This document shows positions 1 through 9,809 of a stretch of 64,000 nucleotides of DNA, in pieces. The notes below the pieces were generated by a model that searched no databases, had not been told where the DNA came from, and saw only the letters and a program-made list of their open reading frames with translations. Position numbers and translations under genes: made by a program. The stretch is from Xanthomonas arboricola pv. populi (GTDB lineage Bacteria; Pseudomonadota; Gammaproteobacteria; Xanthomonadales; Xanthomonadaceae): contig NZ_MDEB01000012.1 of NCBI RefSeq assembly GCF_002939945.1, positions 1 to 64,000 of the forward strand. The letters are read 5' to 3'. Positions within the stretch are counted from its first letter, which is position 1, and each line of letters opens with the position of its first letter.

Positions 1-199
1 GACTGGGGGTTTCTTTTTGTCCAAAATTCGACGCAACTCGACAAAGACAAAGGTCCGAAGTTCACCACCGCACTCGCTCACTCAAAGCGCAAGCCGAGCG
101 CCGTACCGACGCTGGCAGACGCCAAGGTGGATTTACCGCGTTTGGCCACCATATTGATCCGTTCCGGCGCACCGCCGGCCTGGCCGATTGGAGACCTGC

Positions 200-1015
200 A
201 TGCCCGAGCTGCCCGAAGTCGAAACCACCTTGCGTGGCCTGGCACCGCATCTGGTCGGCCAACGCATCCACGGCGTCATCCTGCGGCGGCCCGACCTGCG
301 CTGGCCCATCCCCGAGCAGATCGAGCGCCTGCTGCCCGGTGCGACCATTACCGATGTACGTCGTCGGGCCAAATACCTGTTGATCGATACCGATGCCGGC
401 GGCAGCGCGCTGCTGCATCTTGGAATGTCCGGAAGTCTGCGCGTATTACCCGGCGATACGCTGCCGCGAGCGCACGATCATGTGGATATCAGCCTGCAAC
501 ATGGCCGTGTCCTGCGCTTCAACGATCCGCGTCGGTTCGGTTGCCTGTTGTGGCAACACGATGCGCAGGTGCACGATTTGCTGGCGGCACTTGGCCCGGA
601 ACCCTTATCGGATGCATTTACTGGCGATTATCTGCATGCACTGGCGAGTGGCCGGCGCGCGGCAGTGAAAACCTTTCTGATGGATCAGGCTGTCGTTGTC
701 GGCGTGGGGAATATCTATGCGGCAGAAAGCCTGCATCGCGCAGGAATCAGCCCACTGCGCGAAGCCGGCAAAGTGTCATTGGACCGTTACCGGCGGCTGG
801 CTGCAGCAGTGAAGGACATCCTGGGCTACGCCATCCAGCGCGGTGGTACCACGTTGCGCGACTTCATCAGCCCGGATGGGGCGCCTGGTTATTTCGAACA
901 GGAACTGACGGTATACGGGCGCGAAGGCGAGGCGTGCAAGCAGTGCGGACGCCTGCTGAAGCACGCGACCATCGGGCAACGTGCGACGGTATGGTGCAGC
1001 AGCTGCCAGCGTTGA
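200..1015 (+). CDS. mutM: Formamidopyrimidine-DNA glycosylase (MutM/Fpg)
   Basis: This 271-residue base-excision repair enzyme removes oxidised purines such as 8-oxoguanine and nicks the abasic site. The N-terminus after Met is PELPEVET, where Pro2 is the Schiff-base nucleophile and Glu3 is catalytic; the protein must therefore start at the ATG at 200, not at the in-frame TTG at 188. A GGAGA ribosome-binding site precedes this ATG. The C-terminus carries the helix-two-turn-helix and a C-x2-C-x16-C-x2-C zinc finger (CKQC ... CSSC) with the conserved Gln-Arg-x-Thr. Its length is normal for the family. It appears to be transcribed alone, with a 90-base gap to the next gene. Confidence 0.97.
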   Translation: MPELPEVETTLRGLAPHLVGQRIHGVILRRPDLRWPIPEQIERLLPGATITDVRRRAKYLLIDTDAGGSALLHLGMSGSLRVLPGDTLPRAHDHVDISLQHGRVLRFNDPRRFGCLLWQHDAQVHDLLAALGPEPLSDAFTGDYLHALASGRRAAVKTFLMDQAVVVGVGNIYAAESLHRAGISPLREAGKVSLDRYRRLAAAVKDILGYAIQRGGTTLRDFISPDGAPGYFEQELTVYGREGEACKQCGRLLKHATIGQRATVWCSSCQR

Positions 1016-1105
1016 AATCCACCGAAACTCTCGATAAAGCAGGGTTGGCTAGTGCGTTGCCGTACATCGCGCCACAATCGTGAGGCCCTGCGATTGGAGT
1101 TGTAC

Positions 1106-2209
1106 ATGTCTGGCTCATTGCGTCGCTTCATGCCGATCATGGTGGCGGGCGCCTTCGCGTTGCAGCTTGCAACAAGTGTCTGGGCGGATGAGCCTGCGTC
1201 CCGCATCAAGTCCGCAGTGGAGCGTATCCGGCTGCACAACGACGTCATTGAATTAAGCGCTACACCGGCGTTTGGCGGGCGTGTGTTGTCCTTCAATCTG
1301 GTTGGGCAACCCAACGTCCTGAAGACCGGCAGCGCGGTGGAGCAGCAACCGTTGCCGGAGGTGTCCGCCACCGCGGGCGACATTGCGTATCTCGGCCACG
1401 ATGTCTGGGTGGGGCCGCAGAGTCGGTGGTGGCTGCATCAGCAGGTCAATGCAACACGTAAAGCAGCAGCTGCAGTGTGGCCGCCGGATCCCTACCTGTC
1501 GTTGGCCACCACGCAGGCAGTCACACGTGCTGGCGATCAGTTGATTCTTGAGGGCGTGCCCAGTCCGGTCACTGGCGTGCAGTTACGCAAGCGCGTCGCG
1601 CTTTCATCCACGCGGGCCGATACCGTGGAGGTGGAGGCCACTGCGCGCAATATCCGCAAAGACCCGATCAGCTGGGATGTGTGGTTCAACACGCGCGTCG
1701 CGGCGGGAACGCGTGTGTTCGTGCCGGTTGCCGACGCGGCAGACATTCGCCTGCAACCGCCGACGGAGGCTGGTACGGTTGCGCCGACGTATCGGCATCA
1801 CGGTGGTGTATTTGCGTTGCGTGCCGATGCACGCGAGGACGGGCTGATTCAGCGCGGCAAAGTGTTGTTGCAGCCTTCGGCAGGCTGGATGGCTGGCTTT
1901 GCGGGCGACCAGGTGCTGGTGATCCGCTTTGCGCATCAGCCGCTTGCGGCAATCCATCCGGAGCAAGGGCAGGTAGAGCTGTATCTGGACGCGCCGTCGC
2001 AGCACCCCGAGCGCGGACTGCTGGAAATGGAAGTGCACGCACCGTATCGGCAGTTGGCGCCGGGTGCGCATATGCAGGCGAACGAGCAATGGACCTTGCT
2101 GCGTTATCCCGGGCCCGATGAGCAGCAGGCGCAACGACAATTCCTGTGCAGCAAGGCGCAAGAGCTGCAGCTGATCAATGCATGCGCGCCTTCGTCTGCG
2201 GCGCTCTGA
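1106..2209 (+). CDS. Exported DUF4380-like / mutarotase-fold protein
   Basis: A 367-residue protein with a signal peptide (MSGSLRRFMPIMVAGAFALQ, cleavage near VWA-DE). Just after it comes the pattern IELSATPAFGGRVLSF, which resembles the start of galactose-mutarotase-like beta-sandwiches; further on are GHDVWVGPQSRWW and repeated beta-strand stretches. This fits DUF4380, whose members have no settled function. I chose the ATG at 1106 because the signal peptide begins there; the upstream in-frame extension is uninformative. It sits 62 bases before opgD, also periplasmic, so a cell-envelope carbohydrate role is possible but is inference only. Confidence 0.7.
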   Translation: MSGSLRRFMPIMVAGAFALQLATSVWADEPASRIKSAVERIRLHNDVIELSATPAFGGRVLSFNLVGQPNVLKTGSAVEQQPLPEVSATAGDIAYLGHDVWVGPQSRWWLHQQVNATRKAAAAVWPPDPYLSLATTQAVTRAGDQLILEGVPSPVTGVQLRKRVALSSTRADTVEVEATARNIRKDPISWDVWFNTRVAAGTRVFVPVADAADIRLQPPTEAGTVAPTYRHHGGVFALRADAREDGLIQRGKVLLQPSAGWMAGFAGDQVLVIRFAHQPLAAIHPEQGQVELYLDAPSQHPERGLLEMEVHAPYRQLAPGAHMQANEQWTLLRYPGPDEQQAQRQFLCSKAQELQLINACAPSSAAL

Positions 2210-2271
2210 CTTCTGCATTCACCTCCGTGCCGAGCTGTGGCTATGATGGCGGCCATTCCCTGAGCAGACCG

Positions 2272-3879
2272 ATGCGCATGCAACGACGCCACTTCCTGAA
2301 GAATGCCGCTGCCGCATTGGCCGCGCTCGGTTTGCCGGCGTTGCCGCAGTGGGCGTTGGCGGCCAAGGCAGTTGGACTGCGTCGCTTGGGGCAGCCGCAG
2401 CCGTTCGACTATGGCTGGCTCAAGGGGCAGGCGCGTGCGTTGGCCAGGGCGCCTTACAAAAGCCATAAGCAGGTGCTTCCCGGGCCGTTGGAAGCGTTGA
2501 ACTGGGATCAATACCAGTCGATCCGCTACCGCCAGGACCATGCGCTGTGGGCCGACGGCAACGGCAAGTTCCAGGCGAAGTTCTTCCATCTGGGGCTGTA
2601 TTTCCATAGCCCCGTGCACATCTACGACATCGTCGACGGCCAGGCGCAGCAACTGGCGTACGATCCGGCAGCGTTCGATTACGGCAGCAGCGGGCTGGGC
2701 GGCAAGCAATTGCCCAAGGACCTGGGCTTTGCCGGGTTCCGTCTCAATACGCGCAAGGACACCGATCGCGATTTCTCGGCCTTCCTGGGCGCGAGCTATT
2801 TCCGCGCGGTCGGGAAGGAAGGCCAATACGGGCAGTCGGCGCGCGGGCTGGCGATCGACACCGGCACCGGCGGGCCGGAGGAGTTCCCGGACTTCATCGC
2901 CTATTACATGGAGCAGCCGGCAGACGACTCGAATACCGTGGTGGTGTACGGGCTATTGGACTCGCCCAGCGTTGCCGGTGCGTATCGCTTCGCCATCACC
3001 AATGGCGAGGTGCTGGTGATGGAGATCGACAGCGCGCTCTACCCGCGCAAGACCATCGAGCGGCTGGGGATCGGCCCGTGCACCAGCATGTATCAGGTCG
3101 GCGAAAACGATCGCCGCATGGACTGGGACTGGCGCCCGGAAATCCACGACACCGACGGCTTGGCGATGTGGACCGGCGGCGGCGAGTGGATCTGGCGACC
3201 GTTGTGCAACCCGCCGCAGCTGCGCTTCAACATGTTCGTCGATGAGAATCCACGCGGGTTCGGCCTGTTGCAGCGCGATCGCAACTTCGACCATTACCAG
3301 GACGACGGCGTGTTCTACGAGAAGCGCCCCTGCCTGTGGGTGGAACCCAAGAGTGGCTGGGGCAAGGGCTCGGTACAGCTGGTCGAGATTCCGACCGTGG
3401 ACGAGACCTTCGACAACATCGTGGCGTTCTGGAACCCGCAAGACAAACCGCAGCCGGGCCAAGAGTTGCTGATGGGGTACCGGTTGTATTGGGGCGCGCA
3501 TCCGCCGGCCACCTCGCCGCTGGCGCATTGCGTGGCCACGCGCACCGGCCTGGGCGGCATCGTCGGGCAGAAGCGTGGCCATTTCTCGTGGCGGTTTGCG
3601 GTGGATTTCGCGGGGGGCGAACTGGCTGCGGTGACCAAGGATCCGAAAGCCAGGGTCGAGGCCATCCTCCAGGTGTCGCGCGGCACCACCGAGATCGTGT
3701 CGGCGCGTCCGCTGCATGAGCTCAAGGGCTATCGGGCGATGTTCGATCTGGTGCCGCCCGATGACAGCACCCAGCAGATCGATATCCGTCTGTTCCTGCG
3801 CGCCAACGGCAAGCCGCTGACCGAAACCTGGCTGTACCAGTGGACGCCGCCACCGGCGAGCGAGCGCAAGATCTACTAG
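2272..3879 (+). CDS. opgD: Periplasmic glucan biosynthesis protein OpgD (MdoD)
   Basis: A 535-residue periplasmic protein of the MdoG/MdoD family, which shapes the backbone of osmoregulated periplasmic glucans. The start MRMQRRHFLKNAAAALAALG is a twin-arginine (Tat) signal, the feature that separates OpgD from Sec-exported OpgG. Downstream are family blocks such as FDYGWLKGQARALA, YQSIRYR, GASYFRAVG, ARGLAIDTG, FPDFIAYY, FNMFVDENPRGFGLLQRDR, YEKRPCLWVEP, and a C-terminal SRGTTEI region. Length matches the family. Starts at 2272 or 2278 are equally reasonable. The upstream gene is also exported; the glucosyltransferase OpgH is not in this window. Confidence 0.96.
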   Translation: MRMQRRHFLKNAAAALAALGLPALPQWALAAKAVGLRRLGQPQPFDYGWLKGQARALARAPYKSHKQVLPGPLEALNWDQYQSIRYRQDHALWADGNGKFQAKFFHLGLYFHSPVHIYDIVDGQAQQLAYDPAAFDYGSSGLGGKQLPKDLGFAGFRLNTRKDTDRDFSAFLGASYFRAVGKEGQYGQSARGLAIDTGTGGPEEFPDFIAYYMEQPADDSNTVVVYGLLDSPSVAGAYRFAITNGEVLVMEIDSALYPRKTIERLGIGPCTSMYQVGENDRRMDWDWRPEIHDTDGLAMWTGGGEWIWRPLCNPPQLRFNMFVDENPRGFGLLQRDRNFDHYQDDGVFYEKRPCLWVEPKSGWGKGSVQLVEIPTVDETFDNIVAFWNPQDKPQPGQELLMGYRLYWGAHPPATSPLAHCVATRTGLGGIVGQKRGHFSWRFAVDFAGGELAAVTKDPKARVEAILQVSRGTTEIVSARPLHELKGYRAMFDLVPPDDSTQQIDIRLFLRANGKPLTETWLYQWTPPPASERKIY

Positions 3880-4005
3880 CGCAAGACCACGCGCAGCTGG
3901 CAGCCATCGCGACCCTTGCGCGCATGAACCACGGACTAAGATCGAGCCGCGTTGGATTGAGTAGCCAACGCGCGCTCGCCGATGCGGTGCGCGACGGTGC
4001 GTCCG

Positions 4006-5250
4006 CTATGGCTGGTTCGCGTTGGCGACCAGGTGCATGCGCCCACGTGGGCGCACGCAGGCCAACTCCACACGAAAGCAGGTGCCCTCCTTGCCGCTGA
4101 GGATACGCAGTTCGCCTTGATGGGCCCGTGCGATCTGGGCGGCCATGTGCAGGCCCAGGTCGACTTCGGGCAAGGCGCGTCCGCCGGTGTGCACGTGGGT
4201 GGAGGCCTGCAGCACGTCGAGCCGGCGCGGATCGATACCGTCCAGATTGCAGACCTCGATGCGCAGGCGGCCCTGCTCGGTGACCGCAATCGCCTTGATC
4301 AGCGAACTCTGTTGCCCCTGCACCACGGCGTTGATCATCAGGCTGCCGAACATCTGCGCCAGGCGTACCGCATCGCCGTGCACCGGTTCGTCGATGGACA
4401 CATGCGTGGACAGCACCTGGTTCGGATACGCGGCGCGGGTTTCGTCGACGACCTGCGATAGCGCATCGAGCAGATCGCTGCCGTCGCCGTAGTCCAGCTG
4501 CAGCCAGTCGCGTTCGATGCCGCGCGCGAAATCGCTGGCGAAGTCGATCAGTTCTTCCATGCGCCGCAGGCTGCGCTGCATCGACCGGATTGCGCCGCCC
4601 TGGCGTTGGTTGAGCGAGTCGATCGCCAGCATGTCCACCACCGCATGCATGGACTGCAGCGGGTTGCGCAGATCGTGCCCCAGGATGCCGATGAACTCTT
4701 CGCGCAGGCGTGCCGAGGCGCCGATACGCCCCAGTTCACTGCGTGCGCGCCGCGATTCCTGCGCGCTCTCTTCGGCGCGCTGCTCGGCCTGGATCTGCGC
4801 TGCCAGCAGTTGCGCCAGCAGCTCGACCTTTTCCACCAACGGCGCATCCATGACGCGCGGCAACGGGTCCAGCGCGCACAAGGTGCCGAACACGCTGCCG
4901 TCGTCGAACGTGATCGGCACCGAGACATAGCTTTCGAAGCCGTACAGCCGCGGCGTGGGGTGGTCGCGGAAGACCGGGTGCTCGGAGGCATGGCCGAACC
5001 ACAACGCATTGCCCTGGGTGCGCACGCTGTCGCAGAAGGTGGTGACCAGGGGCAACTCGTCGCCGGGCGTGAGACCGAAAGACAGGTCGTCGCGCACCTG
5101 GCAGGTGATCCAGCGCGTATCGGTCACGCGCGCAACCGCGGCGAATCCCATGCCGGTCAGACGGGTGAGAATGGTCAGGACATCGGGGACCGACGATAGG
5201 CGGCCAACACGCGCGATATCGGCGCGTAACTCGGGAGGAAGCGGACCCAT
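4006..5250 (-). CDS. Soluble GAF-domain sensor histidine kinase
   Basis: A 414-residue protein without membrane segments. Residues ~20-160 form a GAF domain (ITCQVRDDLSFGLTPGDELPL, YVSVPITFDDGSVFGTLCALDP), which in phytochrome-type or small-ligand sensors binds a cofactor. A short coiled coil (QAEQRAEESAQESRRARSEL) leads into a HisKA domain with phospho-acceptor motif GHDLRNPLQSM. The ATPase domain has a GLGL-like G2 box (VDLGLHMAAQIARAHQGEL) but a weak N box (LMINAVVQG) and only a remnant of the G1 box. A GGGAGG ribosome-binding site precedes the ATG. No response regulator is adjacent, so it is an orphan whose partner is unknown. Confidence 0.88.
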   Translation of the reverse strand: MGPLPPELRADIARVGRLSSVPDVLTILTRLTGMGFAAVARVTDTRWITCQVRDDLSFGLTPGDELPLVTTFCDSVRTQGNALWFGHASEHPVFRDHPTPRLYGFESYVSVPITFDDGSVFGTLCALDPLPRVMDAPLVEKVELLAQLLAAQIQAEQRAEESAQESRRARSELGRIGASARLREEFIGILGHDLRNPLQSMHAVVDMLAIDSLNQRQGGAIRSMQRSLRRMEELIDFASDFARGIERDWLQLDYGDGSDLLDALSQVVDETRAAYPNQVLSTHVSIDEPVHGDAVRLAQMFGSLMINAVVQGQQSSLIKAIAVTEQGRLRIEVCNLDGIDPRRLDVLQASTHVHTGGRALPEVDLGLHMAAQIARAHQGELRILSGKEGTCFRVELACVRPRGRMHLVANANQP

Positions 5251-5785
5251 GTATTGCCTCCCGACAAGTGGATGATCGCCAGTTTACAGGACTGCGGTTG
5301 CGCCTGGCTGCGCGCGGATCGCTGCAACGGCACTGCAACGATACGCCTGTTGATGCGTAGCGGAAATACAGCGGCGATCGCATGCCTGCAAGGGTTTAGC
5401 GAGGCATCACAAGTGCATACCGAGCCAGCGCGTTAAGACCATTTCGGCTGAATTCTTCAGCCAGCCACCACGCCGGTTTATCTGTCCGGTAACGAGCAAA
5501 ATACCTGGCGCGGCAATGCCGCATCATTCAAGAAGTGGCGTATCGCGAGCCACGCATCACGTCCATCAGGCGGGATCGGGCGACGGCCGCTGCATGAAGA
5601 CGGTACCTACGCGTGGTCAACGCTTGGTCGGGTGCAATGGCTTCGGCATGACCATGCCATCCGCGTCGGTCGAGGTGTCGGTGGCCGGTCTTGTAGAAGA
5701 TCGGCACTTGGAAGATCGGCATTGCCAGCCGCGGGCGACATTTTTAAGCGTCGCGCTGCGCTTCGATCAGGGCGACGCTGTAGCT
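5251..5785. other. 535-base intergenic region
   Basis: No convincing gene lies between the start of the kinase gene and the end of tdk. A 7-bp perfect hairpin (GGCTGAA, loop TTC, TTCAGCC) lies at 5446-5462 without a T tract. A short direct repeat GGAAGATCGGCA occurs near 5695-5725. Open frames here lack ribosome-binding sites and look like high-GC shadows. Confidence 0.5.
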
Positions 5786-6418
5786 TTACGAACTCGCCGG
5801 CAGCGGCAGTGCAATCTGCAGCGGGTCGATGCGGCCTTCGCCACGCATGATCTTCTTGAACTCGGCGCGGCTGACCGACACGTAGCGCTCGTTACCGCCG
5901 ATTTCCACCTGCGGGCCGTCCTGCACCGCGTGCCCTTGCGCATCCACGCGCACGGTCATGGTGGCCTTGCTGCCGCTGTGGCAGATGGTCTTGATCTCCT
6001 CCAGCTCGTCGGCCCAGGCCAGCAGAAACTGGCTGCCCTCGAACAGCTCGCCGCGGAAGTCGGTCCGCAGGCCATAGCACAGCACCGGAATGCGCAGACG
6101 ATCGACCACCTCGCTCAACTGCCAGACCTGGCCACGGTTGAGGAACTGCGCCTCGTCCACCAGCACGCAATGCAGCGCGCCTTCGGCCTGGATGTCGCGT
6201 TCGATCAACTGCTGCAACTCGGTGTCGCGATCGAAGGTGCGCCCGTCCGCGCGCAGCCCGATCCGCGAGGCCACCACGCCGCTGCCGGCGCGGTGATCGA
6301 GCTGGGGCGTGAGGATCAAGGTGCGCATGCCGCGTTCGCGGTAGTTGTGCGCCGACTGCAGCAAGGTGGTGGTCTTGCCGGCATTCATTGCCGAGTAGTA
6401 GAAATAGAGCTTGGCCAT
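5786..6418 (-). CDS. tdk: Thymidine kinase
   Basis: A 210-residue class II (TK1-like) thymidine kinase that phosphorylates thymidine for salvage. It opens with [18 protein letters not shown] containing the P-loop, followed by [14 protein letters not shown] (magnesium site and general base), [15 protein letters not shown], and the lasso region [11 protein letters not shown]. Length equals that of E. coli Tdk. The zinc ribbon is degenerate: where E. coli has ICFCG and VSVCRKH, this protein has ICHSG and VSVSRAE, so three of four zinc ligands seem lost. Stand-alone gene, divergent from the helicase gene at 6532. Confidence 0.96.
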   Translation of the reverse strand: MAKLYFYYSAMNAGKTTTLLQSAHNYRERGMRTLILTPQLDHRAGSGVVASRIGLRADGRTFDRDTELQQLIERDIQAEGALHCVLVDEAQFLNRGQVWQLSEVVDRLRIPVLCYGLRTDFRGELFEGSQFLLAWADELEEIKTICHSGSKATMTVRVDAQGHAVQDGPQVEIGGNERYVSVSRAEFKKIMRGEGRIDPLQIALPLPASS

Positions 6419-6502
6419 TGGTGGATTTTACCGGGCCGCACGGCCGGCGGTGACGGCCATCTGCATGAACCGGCGGCACAGGCCTGCCCGATCCGGCGCC
6501 GG

Positions 6503-6508
6503 TACAAT
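6503..6508 (+). promoter_or_regulatory. Candidate -10 box for the rep-type helicase gene
   Basis: TACAAT lies 23 bases before the helicase ATG, in the only intergenic space available for a plus-strand promoter. No clear -35 box was seen, so this is a tentative assignment. Confidence 0.35.
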
Positions 6509-6531
6509 GGCCCGCTCTGTTGGAAGCCTCT

Positions 6532-8508
6532 ATGCACGGTCTCAATCTCCCGCAACGCGCCGCAGTGCTGCACTGCGAAGGTCCCTTGTTGGTGCTGGCC
6601 GGTGCCGGCAGCGGCAAGACGCGCGTGATCGTGGAGAAGATCGCGCACCTGATCGCCACCGGCCGCTATCCGGCCAAGCGCATCGCGGCGATCACCTTCA
6701 CCAACAAGTCGGCCAAGGAAATGCGCGAGCGCGTGGCCAAGCGCATCCGTGGCGATGGCGCCGATGGCCTGACCATCTGCACCTTCCACGCGCTGGGGCT
6801 GAAGTTCCTGCAGATCGAGCACGCCGCTGCCGGCTTGAAGCGCGGCTTTTCGATCTTCGATTCCGACGATGCCGCTGCCCAGATCAAGGACCTGATGCAC
6901 GGCGCCAAGCCCGATGCGATCGAGGACGCCAAGAACCTGATCTCGCGCGCCAAGAACGCCGGCCTGTCGCCCGAACAGGCGATGGCGGCGGCGCGCAGCA
7001 ATCGCGAAAAGGAAGCCGCCAGCCTGTACGAGCGCTACCAGGCGCGGCTGACCACCTTCAACGCGGTGGACTTCGACGATCTGATCCGCCTGCCGGTGCA
7101 GATCCTGGAGGCCAACGAAGAGATCGTGATGGGCTGGCGCGAGCGCATCGGCTACCTGCTGGTGGACGAGTGCCAGGACACCAACGATGCGCAGTACCGA
7201 TTGCTGAAAATGCTGGCCGGGCCACGCGGCAACTTCACCTGCGTGGGCGACGACGATCAGAGCATCTACGCCTGGCGTGGCGCCAATCCGGAAAACCTGC
7301 AGCAGATGGGGCGCGATTATCCGGCGCTGGAAATCATCAAGCTGGAACAGAACTACCGTTGCTCCAACCGCGTGTTGCGCGCGGCCAATGCCTTGATCGC
7401 ACACAACCCGCACGAGCACTTGAAGACGCTGTGGAGCGACCAGGCCGACGGCGAGCGCATCCGCGTGTGGGAATGCCGCGACAGCGAGCACGAAGCGGAA
7501 AAGGTCGCCGCCGAGATCTCGTTTCTGGGCACCGCCAAGCAGGTGCCGTGGAGCGACTTCTGCATCCTGTTCCGCGGTAATTTTCAATCGCGGCCGCTGG
7601 AAAAAGCGCTGCAGCTGCTGCGCGTGCCGTATCACCTGACCGGAGGCACCGCGTTTTTGGAGCGGCAGGAAGTCAAGGACGTGTTGTCGTGGCTGCGGTT
7701 GATCGTCAATCCCGATGATGACGCCGCGTTCCTGCGCGCCGTGCAGTCGCCCAAGCGCGAGGTCGGTGCGACCTCGCTGGCGCGGTTGGCCGAGCTGGCC
7801 AGTGCGAAGTCGGTGCCGATGTCGCGCGCGGCCGAGTCGATGGGCGCGCTGCAGCACTTGCCGCCGCGTGCGGCCAATGGCCTGAGTGCGTTCACCGACA
7901 TCCTGCGCGATATGCGCGAGCATTCGGCCACGCTGCCGGCGGGAGAACTGGTGCGCCTGCTGGCCGACAGATCCGGCCTGCTCAACGACCTGCGCAACCA
8001 GTCCAAGGACGACACCGGCTTCCAGCGGCGCAAGCGCAATCTGGACGAGCTGGCCGAGTGGTTCGAAGGCGGCCCGCGTGGTGCAAGCGCCAGCGACCTG
8101 GCCGCGCAGCTGGCGCTGTTGTCGCGCAACGACAAGGACGATGGCGGCAACCAGGTGCGCATGATGACCATGCATGCGTCCAAGGGGCTGGAATTCCGTT
8201 ACGTGTTCATCGTCGGCTGCGAAGACGGCGTGCTGCCGCATGAAGTGAGCCTGGAAGAAGGCAACCTGCAGGAAGAACGCCGCCTGCTGTACGTGGGCAT
8301 CACCCGCGCCAAGGAGCAGCTGTGGATGAGCCATAGCAAGTTGACGCGCAAGTTCGGCGAGCATGTGCGGCTCAAGCCCAGCCGCTTCTTCGACGAGATT
8401 CCGGCCGAAGAACTGCAGCGCGATGGCGCCGACCCGGTGGCCGATGCCGAGCGCAAGAAAGAGCGCGCCAGCGCGGGCCTGGCGGCGATCCAGGCGTTGT
8501 TCGACTAG
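6532..8508 (+). CDS. rep: UvrD/Rep-family ATP-dependent DNA helicase
   Basis: A 658-residue superfamily 1A 3'-5' DNA helicase. Motif I is AGAGSGKT (residues ~22-29); motif II is LLVDECQDTN; motif III FTCVGDDDQSIYAWRGA; motif IV LEQNYRCSNRVL; motif V MTMHASKGLEFRYVF with GCEDGVLPH; motif VI EERRLLYVGITRAKEQL. Length and the DECQD variant of motif II fit Rep better than UvrD or PcrA, which are longer at the C-terminus. Rep clears proteins ahead of replication forks. The ATG at 6532 is preferred to the in-frame TTG at 6520 because the conserved N-terminus begins at MHGLNLPQ. Confidence 0.95.
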   Translation: MHGLNLPQRAAVLHCEGPLLVLAGAGSGKTRVIVEKIAHLIATGRYPAKRIAAITFTNKSAKEMRERVAKRIRGDGADGLTICTFHALGLKFLQIEHAAAGLKRGFSIFDSDDAAAQIKDLMHGAKPDAIEDAKNLISRAKNAGLSPEQAMAAARSNREKEAASLYERYQARLTTFNAVDFDDLIRLPVQILEANEEIVMGWRERIGYLLVDECQDTNDAQYRLLKMLAGPRGNFTCVGDDDQSIYAWRGANPENLQQMGRDYPALEIIKLEQNYRCSNRVLRAANALIAHNPHEHLKTLWSDQADGERIRVWECRDSEHEAEKVAAEISFLGTAKQVPWSDFCILFRGNFQSRPLEKALQLLRVPYHLTGGTAFLERQEVKDVLSWLRLIVNPDDDAAFLRAVQSPKREVGATSLARLAELASAKSVPMSRAAESMGALQHLPPRAANGLSAFTDILRDMREHSATLPAGELVRLLADRSGLLNDLRNQSKDDTGFQRRKRNLDELAEWFEGGPRGASASDLAAQLALLSRNDKDDGGNQVRMMTMHASKGLEFRYVFIVGCEDGVLPHEVSLEEGNLQEERRLLYVGITRAKEQLWMSHSKLTRKFGEHVRLKPSRFFDEIPAEELQRDGADPVADAERKKERASAGLAAIQALFD

Positions 8509-8774
8509 CCTGAGCCAGGAGGCCGATCCGCTGCTGTATTACACGATCGAACTCGGTCCGGCCGACATGGACAGCCGGGCAGGCCTGCGGCACCCTGACG
8601 GCGACTCTCACCGCTGAATGCGGCCGACACAACGCAGCAAATAGTCGCAAGCGCGGCGTGGACGGCGCGGAAGCACTCCCGTGTACGAACGGCACGGGAG
8701 AATTTGCGCACCGACCGTACCTGCCTGGCGAGGAGCGCCGTCGTTGTGTCCGTCGCCCCAACCAGGACACTTGC

Positions 8775-9809
8775 ATGCCACTGCTGGTCAACGCCTATTC
8801 CACGCTGCGCGCCCCCCTGTGGCCGGATTTCCTGCCGCGCGCCGCCGTGCAGCACCGCGACCACGCCGATCCGGAATTGGCCACGCATCTGCATGGTTTC
8901 GTCGGCTACGTGAATCAGGCCGGCGACGGCCAGATGACCCAGCCGCGCTATCACCTGATGCGGCATGTGCAGCGGGTGCGCCAGCACTTCACGTTCGAGG
9001 TCGACGATGCGGCTTTCGGTGCGCTGGCGCAGTGGGCCGAGCAGGCCAACGCGGTATGTTTTCTGGCCGACGGCAGCGTGCGCGATCCGCACGGGCGGGT
9101 GCTGATCAGCCAGGGCGAGCCGGCGATCGATGAGCAGGCGCAGGTGCCGTATCCGCCGGATGCGTTGCAGCGGCGTGCGCAGCAACTTGCGCAGCTGACC
9201 GCGCAAGGCATCCGTGTGCCGCCCAGCCTGCCGCCGGTGCCTGGCGAGGCCGAAGCGCGGGTGCGCGACGTCGCGGTGGTGACGCAGCGCATGCTGGCAT
9301 TGTTTGCGGTGGCCTTGCGCGCGGAGATGCTGGCCGCCGGCGATACGCCACCGTCGTTGGAAGACATGGACGCCCGCCTCCCCGGTGTGGCGGCGGCACT
9401 GTCGCCGCAGGAGCGCGCCTTTTTTGCCCAACCCGCGCCGGAGCCGCAGCAGCTCGCCAACTTCGGCTGGCGCTACGAGAGCCTGGCCGTGCTGCAGTGG
9501 GCCCTGGGGCTGGCCGACGCGCTGCCGGAGCCGACCGATCTATGCGATGTGCCATTGGCTGCCCAGCGCGCGCTGGAGCATGCCGACGCCGCGACGCGGC
9601 CGTCGCTGACGCTACGGCCAGTGCCCGACCTGCTGGATGCCCTGGACCGGCAGCTGCGCCTGCATTGGGCGGTGCGCCAGGCCGGCCAGACCGAGCAACC
9701 GCCACCGGCCGGCATCGTGCCCGGTGTGGTCTACGAGCGTCATTACACCCTCAACTGGCTGCTGCACTTCGAAGATGCAGACTGGGACGAGGTGGATACG
9801 CCGACGTGA
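8775..9809 (+). CDS. DUF4272-domain protein
   Basis: A 344-residue cytoplasmic protein of unknown function. The C-terminal half has the DUF4272 pattern: WRYESLAVLQWALGLADALPEP, a ranking of RPVPDLLDALDRQLRLHWAVR, and a closing GVVYERHYTLNWLLHFEDADWDEV. The N-terminal ~110 residues (VNAYSTLRAPLWPDFLPR...) look like an alpha/beta region of a type often seen with this domain. No catalytic motif is evident. I took the ATG at 8775 because the upstream frame has no family-like sequence. The flanking helicase and yceH genes give no functional clue. Confidence 0.75.
   Translation: MPLLVNAYSTLRAPLWPDFLPRAAVQHRDHADPELATHLHGFVGYVNQAGDGQMTQPRYHLMRHVQRVRQHFTFEVDDAAFGALAQWAEQANAVCFLADGSVRDPHGRVLISQGEPAIDEQAQVPYPPDALQRRAQQLAQLTAQGIRVPPSLPPVPGEAEARVRDVAVVTQRMLALFAVALRAEMLAAGDTPPSLEDMDARLPGVAAALSPQERAFFAQPAPEPQQLANFGWRYESLAVLQWALGLADALPEPTDLCDVPLAAQRALEHADAATRPSLTLRPVPDLLDALDRQLRLHWAVRQAGQTEQPPPAGIVPGVVYERHYTLNWLLHFEDADWDEVDTPT

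Noticed and set aside
1-199. Possible gene end or mobile-element edge at the left border
   Set aside because: Short mixed-composition DNA with no motif, apart from the fpg ribosome-binding site; too little sequence to judge.
6385-8364. 659-codon minus-strand frame opposite the helicase gene
   Set aside because: Shadow frame; the helicase motifs on the plus strand are complete and uninterrupted.
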